Assembly (NCBI GenBank): GCA_902780985.1
Contig: CACZHN010000063.1
Location: 1-15,577, forward strand
Origin: an uncultured Lachnospiraceae bacterium
GTDB taxonomy: Bacteria; Bacillota_A; Clostridia; Lachnospirales; Lachnospiraceae
Length of the DNA stretch: 15,577 nucleotides
Reading direction: 5' to 3'
Shown here one piece after another: positions 8,098 through 14,657 of this stretch; the first letter of the stretch is position 1; each line of letters starts with the position of its first letter. The notes beneath the pieces were generated by a model. It ran no database searches. It was not told the origin of the DNA and saw nothing but the letters and a program-made list of their open reading frames with translations. A program made the translations under genes and the position numbers.

Positions 8098-8133
8098 AAT
8101 CAAAAATTTAAGGGCGGATTTAGGTCCGCCCTT
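8098..8133 (-). terminator. terminator of the LRR-SLH-ChW gene
   Basis: A 9-bp perfect GC-rich stem (AAGGGCGGA 8110-8118 with TCCGCCCTT 8125-8133) and a 6-base loop. On the minus strand it is followed by AAATTTTTGATT. It lies 6 bases after the stop of the surface protein. On the plus strand the stem is followed by only four T, so it may also stop plus-strand read-through from the tRNA. Confidence 0.85.
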
Positions 8134-8139
8134 TTACAT

Positions 8140-11100
8140 TTACTTAGATATACATTTTTCATTTCTGTCGGAAGTAATTCCGTTATAGGTCTTTCCGGGA
8201 CCCGGCTTACCCTTCTCAACGATCACGATCTGAATTCCTTCGAGTCGTTTTGAATATCCTCCCGTACCGGAAGCCTCTCCGTTCTTAGCCCATCCGAGCC
8301 ATCCGTATGTCTGTGCGTGTACTCTGTAATATACATCGTAGTACTTATTCATATCACCGGTAAGTTCGATACGTATAGCCTCCAGACGTTTTGATTGTCC
8401 GTTGGTTCCGGCCATAGCGCCGTTATACTTCCAATCCATCCAGCCGTATGTCTGTACATAAGGCCTGTATCTGATACCGCCTTCATAAGGAGTTCCGCCA
8501 AGCTTGATCTCGATTCCTTCAAGACGCTTAGCCTTTCCTACTGTTCCGGATACTGCTCCGTTTGCTACAAAGTTCTGCCAGCCGTAACTCTCAACATGAG
8601 TTCTGTAAGATACGTCCGGTGCTTTTGTGATATATGCAGAACCCGGAGTCTGCTTTGTAGATGACGTAATATTTCCGAGTTTATCAAGTGTTACTCCGTC
8701 AACCTTATAATTTCCGTTTACGGATGTTCCCTTCGGAACAAGTATAACCTGAATAGCTTCAAGTCTCTTTGAAAGTCCGGCTGTTCCGGCATTCTGTCCG
8801 TTCTTAGCCCATCCGAGCCATCCGTATGTCTCAGCCTGTACTCTGTAATATACATCATACTTCTGAGCCATTTGACCAGTAAGTCTTATCTGGATAGCTT
8901 CCAGTCTCTTTGACTGACCGCTGGTTCCGGAAAGCGATCCGTCTCTTACCCAGTTCTGCCAACCATAACTCTGAACATGTGTCCTGTATTCGATACTTCC
9001 CGGAACAGGAGCATTTTCAAGCTTTAATGTAATAGCCTCAAGTCTCTTAGCCTTTCCTACAGTACCCGAAAGCTTTCCGTCCTTAACAAGTCCCTGCCAT
9101 CCGAAACTCTGAATATGTGTTGAATAGCTTACACCTGTCTTAAACAGATTATTATATGATGTGACGCCGTTTACTTCCAGGGTTCTTTCAAGCATAACCT
9201 TGAATTCGTCGCCGGTAGCATATCCTCTCGGATCCAGATAGCGCTCGCCCTTATTCTCAAAGTTGTCGTCATTCTGATCACCCTTGCCTGTCATGATCCT
9301 GTATGTGCAGGCCCAGCAGACAGCTTCCCATGCATAATAATCTACATCATAGTAATCTATATAATCATCACTTCTGCCGAAGTCAATTTCTCTCCTATAT
9401 CCCATGAATTCGCAAAATCTCATCAACATGAAAGCCACATCCTGTCTTGAGATATACTTACCTACACCAAAGGTGTCGTCATATACATCAGGAACGCCAT
9501 TGCACAAGGCATACTTCTCTCCCCAGAGAATTGCATTGTAATAAGATGTACCCGGCTTAACATCCTTAAATCTGGACTTAAGTCCGCTTACGTTCGGTTT
9601 ACCGGCCATCTCATAGAGTGTCTGACATACATATTCTCTTGTTATATAGCTTTCCGGATTTATAACAGGAGGATCCAGTCTGGATGGTGAAGGCGCCCCT
9701 GAAATAGGTGATGTATTTACCTTTGTCTTATAGTCCAGAACCAGAAGAAATATGTTATCTCCGCCGGTAGAAGTATCCCCACCGAATTCCAGTTTCCATG
9801 CCTGTCCTTTGCACACATTAGGTACAGGATAATTCTCACCGTCATTATAAACCTTTATAAGTCGTCGGCAGTTACCTATCTTGATTTCCGTCATAGGATT
9901 TGTAAACGCCATCAGATAATATAATTCCGTATTCTTTGAGATATCGAGATTTTTAATACTGTTACGTCCGCAGTCCAGATAAACCAGCTTCGGATTATGA
10001 GTAACATCCAGACTTGTAAGTCCCGGAAAATCCGTTTCCGGATTCTGATTGTAGCTTACTATAAGCTTTGTAAGTTCCGGATTGTGTGTTACATCAACCT
10101 TTGACGCGTTATTCTGCGCACAATTATAGTATTGAAGTCCCGGACACTTACTTACATCGATACTTCCGAGCTCGGGATTATTCCAGATATCAAGTCTCTT
10201 CATCTTAGGACAGCATGTTACATCAAGCTTCTTAAAATGATTACTGAATGCATCAAGATGCTGCATGTTCGGATTGTGACTTAAATCCAAAGAGTAAAGT
10301 CCGCAGTCGCCGCACATAAGATGCTCAAGTTTAGGATTTCCACTTAAATCCAGCTCTCCTACCGGGCTCGAATTACATTCGATATAGGACATATTGTAAT
10401 TGTTTTTTACATTAAGAGATGTAAGATTCGGACAATAGAAACAATACACCCACTCCAGGGAAGGGGTAGATGAAAAGTCCAAAGATGTGAAATCATTATA
10501 GGCACACCATACACCTGCTATCTGCTGGTTGCCGCTAAGATCAAGCTCAGTCAAATGATTGCGAGAACAGTAGAGTCCTCTCAGTTCCACGAGATACTCT
10601 ATACCGTCAAGTGAATAGATATCCATTCCGTCGCACTGAATATTTCTTGCGACCAGAATTTCATCAGCGTCAAGTGTTCCGTTTTTATCTTTATCGAAAG
10701 CGCTCGATACATATGCCCTGAAATTGGCATCAGGAAATGTAGATGCGGTGATCTTTACAGGCTTGATAGGCGCCAGATCCTCTTCCTCCGCATCTGTATC
10801 GGTAGCTAACAGTTCCTCATACTCGGTGGTATCCGGAAAATAACTCTCCGGTATCTCCGTTACAGTCTCGTTCACAACAGGCACTTCAGGCACAACCGGT
10901 TCCTCGGTCACAACAGGCACCTCGGTCACAACAGGCGCCTCGGTTACTCCAGGCACTTCAGGCGTCTCAGGTACCTCCGGCACTTCGACCTCTTCTCCGG
11001 GCTGTTCCTCAGGAGTTTCTTCCGGAAACTCAGTCACTACTTCCGTATCGTAAGTCACGAAATCTGAAGCCAATACTTTGTCCGCTCCACTGCCAAGAGT

Positions 11101-11160
11101 CATAGTTACTGCCAATATTCCGGCAACAACCTCGGAAAACATAAAACCTTTTTTCCTCAT
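8140..11160 (-). CDS. secreted LRR, SLH and ChW repeat surface protein
   Basis: A 1006-residue modular surface protein with no recognisable enzyme domain. Residues 1-32 form a signal peptide (MRKKG, a hydrophobic core, likely cleavage after VLA). Residues ~40-108 are a Pro/Glu/Val/Thr-rich spacer with six-residue repeats (PVVTEV type). Residues ~141-170 (FPDANFRAY then DKDKNGTLDADE) look like the EF-hand-like calcium loop that often precedes such repeats. Residues ~196-436 hold about ten leucine-rich repeats of about 21-23 residues (LDLSGNPKLEHLMC pattern). Residues ~505-662 resemble SLH modules (FKDVKPGTSYYNAILWGE), which bind cell-wall polymers. Residues 677-984 hold six ChW repeats with invariant G-W and KRLE. 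LRR proteins of this type usually bind host, plant or bacterial surface partners; the ligand is unknown. The start at 11160 has a TAA just before it in frame and lies 131 bases inside lrp, with only a weak ribosome site, so coupled translation is likely. Confidence 0.88.
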   Translation of the reverse strand: MRKKGFMFSEVVAGILAVTMTLGSGADKVLASDFVTYDTEVVTEFPEETPEEQPGEEVEVPEVPETPEVPGVTEAPVVTEVPVVTEEPVVPEVPVVNETVTEIPESYFPDTTEYEELLATDTDAEEEDLAPIKPVKITASTFPDANFRAYVSSAFDKDKNGTLDADEILVARNIQCDGMDIYSLDGIEYLVELRGLYCSRNHLTELDLSGNQQIAGVWCAYNDFTSLDFSSTPSLEWVYCFYCPNLTSLNVKNNYNMSYIECNSSPVGELDLSGNPKLEHLMCGDCGLYSLDLSHNPNMQHLDAFSNHFKKLDVTCCPKMKRLDIWNNPELGSIDVSKCPGLQYYNCAQNNASKVDVTHNPELTKLIVSYNQNPETDFPGLTSLDVTHNPKLVYLDCGRNSIKNLDISKNTELYYLMAFTNPMTEIKIGNCRRLIKVYNDGENYPVPNVCKGQAWKLEFGGDTSTGGDNIFLLVLDYKTKVNTSPISGAPSPSRLDPPVINPESYITREYVCQTLYEMAGKPNVSGLKSRFKDVKPGTSYYNAILWGEKYALCNGVPDVYDDTFGVGKYISRQDVAFMLMRFCEFMGYRREIDFGRSDDYIDYYDVDYYAWEAVCWACTYRIMTGKGDQNDDNFENKGERYLDPRGYATGDEFKVMLERTLEVNGVTSYNNLFKTGVSYSTHIQSFGWQGLVKDGKLSGTVGKAKRLEAITLKLENAPVPGSIEYRTHVQSYGWQNWVRDGSLSGTSGQSKRLEAIQIRLTGQMAQKYDVYYRVQAETYGWLGWAKNGQNAGTAGLSKRLEAIQVILVPKGTSVNGNYKVDGVTLDKLGNITSSTKQTPGSAYITKAPDVSYRTHVESYGWQNFVANGAVSGTVGKAKRLEGIEIKLGGTPYEGGIRYRPYVQTYGWMDWKYNGAMAGTNGQSKRLEAIRIELTGDMNKYYDVYYRVHAQTYGWLGWAKNGEASGTGGYSKRLEGIQIVIVEKGKPGPGKTYNGITSDRNEKCISK
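8209..8613 (-). repeat. second ChW triad (repeats 4-6)
   Basis: Encodes residues 850-984 of the surface protein: three ChW repeats (YGWQNF, YGWMDW, YGWLGW cores, each followed by KRLEGI/KRLEAI). The order and the linkers match the first triad: repeat 5 ends in LTGDMNKYYDVYYRV and repeat 6 in an EKG. Confidence 0.85.
8728..9132 (-). repeat. first ChW triad (repeats 1-3)
   Basis: Encodes residues 677-811: three ChW repeats (FGWQGL, YGWQNW, YGWLGW cores). Repeat 2 ends in LTGQMAQKYDVYYRV and repeat 3 in VPKG, parallel to the second triad. A 38-residue spacer (812-849) separates the two triads. Confidence 0.85.
10867..10941 (-). repeat. 18-bp tandem repeat coding a VVTEVP-type spacer
   Basis: Period-18 DNA repeats, nearly identical at 10904-10921 and 10922-10939, encode six-residue units EAPVVT, EVPVVT, EEPVVP, EVPVVN in the extracellular spacer of the surface protein. 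Less regular copies extend to about 10990. Confidence 0.7.
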
Positions 11161-11566
11161 TTACGATATGTGTCTCTGTCTTCTCAACTCCCTCATAGCC
11201 CTTAACAACCTTATATACCTCGTCAAGGCCCTCTGTTGAGTCTGTTACTATTCTCAGTACAAAATCGAATTCTCCCGTCTGATAATAGCATGCAGCGATG
11301 CTGTTGTTGCTCTTTACAAGTTCTTCAAAGCCTGTGTAATAATCCGGATGCTTAAGACTTACATCCATAAGAGCCACCATGTTATTTCCGATCATATCCT
11401 GATTGATATCGATGGTATAGCCCTTTATAAGTCCGGTATTCTCCATTTTCTTAATACGCTCTATAACAGCCGAAACGGAAAGTCCTACATCCTCACTGAT
11501 CGCTGAAGAAGTAAGTCTTGCATTTGCTTTAAGGGCTTTAAGAATTTTCTTATCAAGCTTGTCCAT
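11030..11566 (-). CDS. Lrp/AsnC family transcriptional regulator
   Basis: A 178-residue DNA-binding regulator. An N-terminal winged helix-turn-helix (MDKLDKKILKALKANARLTS, then ISEDVGLSVSAVIERIKKME at about 23-42) is followed by a hinge and the RAM/ligand domain (about 62-140: VALMDVSLK, YYQTGEFDFVLRIV, VEKTETHIV). Lrp/AsnC proteins form dimers to octamers and respond to amino acids or other small molecules; which one is not visible. The family normally ends soon after the TETHIV strand (about residue 145). Here the frame runs on ~33 residues (from about GCC at 146) through DNA that also encodes the signal peptide of the next gene, so the tail is unlikely to be a folded part of the regulator. 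GGAGG lies 10 bases before the ATG, inside the last codons of the LtaS-like gene, whose stop is 2 bases upstream. Co-translation in one operon is strongly suggested. Confidence 0.9.
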   Translation of the reverse strand: MDKLDKKILKALKANARLTSSAISEDVGLSVSAVIERIKKMENTGLIKGYTIDINQDMIGNNMVALMDVSLKHPDYYTGFEELVKSNNSIAACYYQTGEFDFVLRIVTDSTEGLDEVYKVVKGYEGVEKTETHIVNEEKRFYVFRGCCRNIGSNYDSWQWSGQSIGFRFRDLRYGSSD

Positions 11567-11568
11567 AA

Positions 11569-13647
11569 CTAATTATCCTCCATAAGTTGTTTTACATATT
11601 TATAATAATCCAGCTCGCATATGGCATCTGCCATCCTGAAGCGGTTTGATACTGTGGATTTTAAATTCTCGAGTTCGGCATCGGGAACGGTCCCCCTGCC
11701 CTTTGTCGGTATAACCTCACAGGTATTTGCGTTATACCTGAAATCATCCGTAATAAAGCTTCCGTCATGCATGATGACAAGTCCCGGATTGTCCGACATT
11801 ATATCCCTGCCTACCAGCATTCTGGAATCATACTCTACTCCCATAAGGTTCAGCACCGTCGGAAGTATATCCAGAGAACTGCACACCTTATCAACCTTTA
11901 CCGGCTGTTCCATGGAAGCGGAATAAATAATAAGGGTATTCTTATAGCAGTCAAAAGTCGGATCAAGATAACTTCCCGCCAGTTCGTTCGGAATTTCCAT
12001 GTTATCGTAGGGAACATGGTCTCCGCAGATAACGATAAGCGTCCTGTCTGCAATTCCCGCCTCTTCCAGATCCTGATTCAGTTCCTCCATCATTATCTCG
12101 AACTCCAGCTGACAGGCAATATAAGCCTTCGTGGTATCCGTATAATAAAGATCTTCAACCAGTTCACGGTTCTTCTGGGACATGGCATTTCCGCCGAAGT
12201 TATACTCCAGATGTCCGCTGACGGTCATATAGTAGACATGGAACGGTTCGGAATAAGCATACTCATGAAATGTATTCTCTTCCATAAAAGCATCCGACTG
12301 AGGCCACAGCATGCCGCCTCCCGGCTTAGTCTCATAAGCCAGTCCGTTTCCTACGCCCGTAAAATTATCGTATCCGAAATACGGTCTTGATATATTTCTG
12401 TCGTAATATGTATATCCGTTATTATGGTACGCAAATACATTGTAGCCTTTTTCCTTCAGTGCATTTCCCGGAACGAAAGGCATGGTATTGCCATGCTGTC
12501 CGACTCTCTGCATACTGAGATATCCGCTGCTTTTCGGCATAAGTCCCGTAAGGTTTGCGTACTCTCCTCCCAGAGTCGATCCGTACCACAGCGGCGTGTA
12601 GAAGTTCTTGAACACAAAACCGTTGTGACTCATCTTATATAACTCGGGAGTTCTCTTCTTATCTATCACATAGCCGTCAAAACCTTCCGCTGTGATAAGT
12701 ATAAGATTATATCCTTCGAACATTCCCGTATAATCATTGGTATATGTAGGAAGGGATGAATTTATATAACTGTTAAGCTGAAGCACCGATTCGTTGGTTG
12801 TTATCTCGCTCATCCTTCCCAGATCAACAGGTAACACCTGTGCTGAATAAACCTTTGGTTCTTCTTCAGTTACTTCTTCGGTTACGGCTTCCGTACTTTC
12901 TTCGGTCACTTCCTCGGTTACGACTTCTTCCGTTGCGGCTTCCGTAACGGCCACATAAGCCTCATGTTCGAATCCCGTATCGGTATCCACGCCTTCGGTC
13001 TCGTTGATGTGTCTTAGCGCATAATAGCCGTCACGCAGTATAGTCTCGGTCACGCCCAGCTTTTCCACCGATATCTCCACCGATGAATAAGTCCTCAGAA
13101 CGGACAGCGGAGAATTCTTATCATCTCCCTGCGTTCCCAGCAGAAGGTAATAATAGAATCCGGCTATGAATACAACACCTACCATTACCAGATAAGCCGC
13201 CAGACTGTGGCGTTCAAAAGCCGACCATTTGAAGATATAAACTATAGCCGCAGCCATAACCAGAATTATAAGAATAAAAGGAACTATCTCCTTTACAATT
13301 CCGGAGGCGATTGTGCTTTTATAATCAAGCGCCTGATTTGCGATCCCGCCTGTTGCGGATAAGGAAAAATAATTGGCAAATACACTGCTGTATATCAGCT
13401 GCACCAAAAAATAAACCGCAAAAAAAGCTACCGTTACTGTTGAAACAATCTTTCCCGCCAGTCGCGGCAGCAGACTTATGATATAGCCTATAACCAGGGA
13501 AACGACGACAACAAAATAAACCTTATTTAAAAGGTTTATAGATAGGCCGCCGAATCTTCTTATATGAAATATAATCTCAATCAAGAGAAGGAAAACAGTA
13601 AAGAAACACTCCGGACTCCTTACTGCTTCCCCAACTTTTTCTCTCAT
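11569..13647 (-). CDS. LTA synthase family sulfatase-fold membrane protein (2)
   Basis: A 692-residue relative of LtaS-type phosphoglycerol transferases, distant from the one at 5808-7850. About five membrane helices (near 13-30, 42-61, 66-92, 119-139, 148-171) are followed by an extracellular region. A Thr/Glu/Val-rich linker (~232-264, TEEVVTEEVTEE pattern) precedes the catalytic domain, which starts at about 312. Catalytic and metal residues are in place: Glu321 in ITAEGFDG, Thr358 in GSTLGGEYANLTG with Glu four residues on as in LtaS, His479 in VSGHLEYN, and Asp543-His544 in CGDHVPYDN. It should act on the outer face of the membrane, probably on a teichoic-acid-like or glycan acceptor. 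The ribosome site before the ATG at 13647 is weak (AGG about 11 bases away). It follows the small membrane protein gene by 26 bases and is coupled to lrp downstream. The active enzyme call is firm, the substrate is not. Confidence 0.9.
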   Translation of the reverse strand: MREKVGEAVRSPECFFTVFLLLIEIIFHIRRFGGLSINLLNKVYFVVVVSLVIGYIISLLPRLAGKIVSTVTVAFFAVYFLVQLIYSSVFANYFSLSATGGIANQALDYKSTIASGIVKEIVPFILIILVMAAAIVYIFKWSAFERHSLAAYLVMVGVVFIAGFYYYLLLGTQGDDKNSPLSVLRTYSSVEISVEKLGVTETILRDGYYALRHINETEGVDTDTGFEHEAYVAVTEAATEEVVTEEVTEESTEAVTEEVTEEEPKVYSAQVLPVDLGRMSEITTNESVLQLNSYINSSLPTYTNDYTGMFEGYNLILITAEGFDGYVIDKKRTPELYKMSHNGFVFKNFYTPLWYGSTLGGEYANLTGLMPKSSGYLSMQRVGQHGNTMPFVPGNALKEKGYNVFAYHNNGYTYYDRNISRPYFGYDNFTGVGNGLAYETKPGGGMLWPQSDAFMEENTFHEYAYSEPFHVYYMTVSGHLEYNFGGNAMSQKNRELVEDLYYTDTTKAYIACQLEFEIMMEELNQDLEEAGIADRTLIVICGDHVPYDNMEIPNELAGSYLDPTFDCYKNTLIIYSASMEQPVKVDKVCSSLDILPTVLNLMGVEYDSRMLVGRDIMSDNPGLVIMHDGSFITDDFRYNANTCEVIPTKGRGTVPDAELENLKSTVSNRFRMADAICELDYYKYVKQLMEDN

Positions 13648-13673
13648 TTTCTAATTTACCTATACGGTCATTC

Positions 13674-13823
13674 CTAGAAAAGAATATTCCTTCTGTTTCT
13701 GAGAAGTACCGCTCCGTTAACTATATTGAGAACGCCGAGAGTAACTCCCATGATGATGATAATAACACCGATAGCAATACTTCCGCCGCCAACATTCTTA
13801 AGTACCTTGTAAACCTTTTCCAT
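13674..13823 (-). CDS. small single-pass membrane protein, 49 residues
   Basis: A short gene not recognised by name. It begins MEKVYKVLKN, continues with a long hydrophobic glycine-containing segment at about residues 11-41 (GGGSIAIGVIIIIMGVTLG, then VLNIVNGAVLL), and ends in a basic tail RNRRNILF. This predicts one membrane helix with a positively charged C-terminus. A perfect AGGAGG lies 8 bases before the ATG, stronger than the site of the gene that follows, and the stop is TAG. It sits between pyrE (41 bases upstream) and the LtaS-like gene 2 (26 bases downstream) with no terminator on either side, so it is probably co-transcribed. A role as a small partner of the membrane enzyme is possible but only inferred from position. 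The strong ribosome site, coherent membrane topology and tight fit between genes argue that it is real. Confidence 0.78.
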   Translation of the reverse strand: MEKVYKVLKNVGGGSIAIGVIIIIMGVTLGVLNIVNGAVLLRNRRNILF

Positions 13824-13831
13824 TATATATG

Positions 13832-13837
13832 CCTCCT
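13832..13837 (-). promoter_or_regulatory. ribosome binding site of the 49-residue gene
   Basis: AGGAGG on the minus strand, 8 bases before the ATG at 13823. A consensus site in front of so short an ORF is the main evidence that it is translated. Confidence 0.75.
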
Positions 13838-13864
13838 CTGTAATGTAATAAATTAAACTGTAAA

Positions 13865-14524
13865 CTATTTAACACCGTACTCATCGTAGTAAGCATTAAG
13901 ACGTCCGAGAAGCTCGTCGTCAATAACCTTCTTCTCTACGAGGTAATCGATGATCTCGTTCATGGATACGATGGCATTTGTCTCGAATCCGTAAAGATCC
14001 TTTATCTCTTCAAGAGCACTCTTATCGCCCTTACCGCGCTCACATCTGTTAAGGGATACCATAAGACCTACGATAGTCACATCTCCCTGAGCTCTGACGA
14101 TAGGAATTGTCTCTTCCATAGACTTACCTGATGTTGTAACGTCCTCAACAACCACTACTCTGTCTCCGTCCTTGATAGGGCTTCCGAGAAGTATTCCGGC
14201 ATCACCGTGATCCTTAGCTTCCTTACGGTTTGAGCAGTATCTTACTTCCTTACCGAAAAGTCTGCTGTAAGCCATAGTTGTAGCAACGCTGATCGGAATA
14301 CCCTTATATGCAGGTCCGAATATTACATCAAAATCATCACCATATGTATTATGTATTGCCTTTGCATAAAACTCACCAAGGCGTGTAAGCTGACTGCCTG
14401 TTATGTATAATCCGGCATTCATAAAAAAAGGAGACTTTCTGCCACTCTTTAAAGTGAAGTCACCAAATCTGAGTACATTACTCTCTAACATAAAATCAAC
14501 AAATTCCTGCTTATATGCTTCCAT
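13865..14524 (-). CDS. pyrE: orotate phosphoribosyltransferase
   Basis: A 219-residue cytoplasmic enzyme that joins orotate to PRPP to give OMP, the fifth step of UMP synthesis. Landmarks are FTLKSGRKSPFF (23-34), the flexible catalytic loop with NRKEAKDHG (99-107), and the PRPP-binding signature VVVVEDVTTSGKS (123-135) with its paired acidic residues ED. The length and the C-terminal helix fit the family. AGGAGG lies 4-5 bases before the ATG. No other pyr gene is in the window. The gene has its own promoter (14612-14640), which overlaps the coaBC terminator, so pyrE seems to head a transcript that continues into the small membrane protein and LtaS-like gene 2. No PyrR-type binding loop was recognised in the leader. 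Confidence 0.97.
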   Translation of the reverse strand: MEAYKQEFVDFMLESNVLRFGDFTLKSGRKSPFFMNAGLYITGSQLTRLGEFYAKAIHNTYGDDFDVIFGPAYKGIPISVATTMAYSRLFGKEVRYCSNRKEAKDHGDAGILLGSPIKDGDRVVVVEDVTTSGKSMEETIPIVRAQGDVTIVGLMVSLNRCERGKGDKSALEEIKDLYGFETNAIVSMNEIIDYLVEKKVIDDELLGRLNAYYDEYGVK

Positions 14525-14568
14525 TATTCCTCCTGTAAACCGGCTGTTATAATTAATGCTTCAACAAG

Positions 14569-14609
14569 AAAAATCCCTGAGTAAACATCGGGCACCGGTT
14601 ACTCAGGGA
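14569..14609 (-). terminator. terminator of coaBC overlapping the pyrE 5' region
   Basis: An 11-bp perfect stem (TCCCTGAGTAA/TTACTCAGGGA; arms at 14599-14609 and 14574-14584), a 14-base loop that can form a small inner stem (CGG/CCG), and five U (14569-14573) on the minus strand. It lies 48 bases after the coaBC stop and 45 bases before pyrE. Confidence 0.88.
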
Positions 14610-14611
14610 CT

Positions 14612-14640
14612 ATAATAGCATAAATATTCTATTAATTCAA
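14612..14640 (-). promoter_or_regulatory. promoter of pyrE, upstream of the terminator hairpin
   Basis: Minus strand: TTGAAT (-35, 14635-14640), a 17-base spacer ending in TGC, and TATTAT (-10, 14612-14617), an extended -10 arrangement. Transcription is predicted to begin near 14605, inside the first arm of the hairpin, giving a leader of about 80 bases. Confidence 0.55.
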
Positions 14641-14657
14641 ATAAATGAAAATAAATT

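Noticed and set aside
8209..9132. Regularly spaced repeats as a CRISPR array
   Set aside because: The repeats keep one reading frame, diverge at synonymous positions and encode ChW modules. There are no identical direct repeats with unique spacers.
14569..14609. PyrR-dependent attenuator for pyrE
   Set aside because: The hairpin lacks the conserved PyrR-binding loop sequence, and there is no separate antiterminator arm. It is better explained as a simple terminator with an overlapping promoter.
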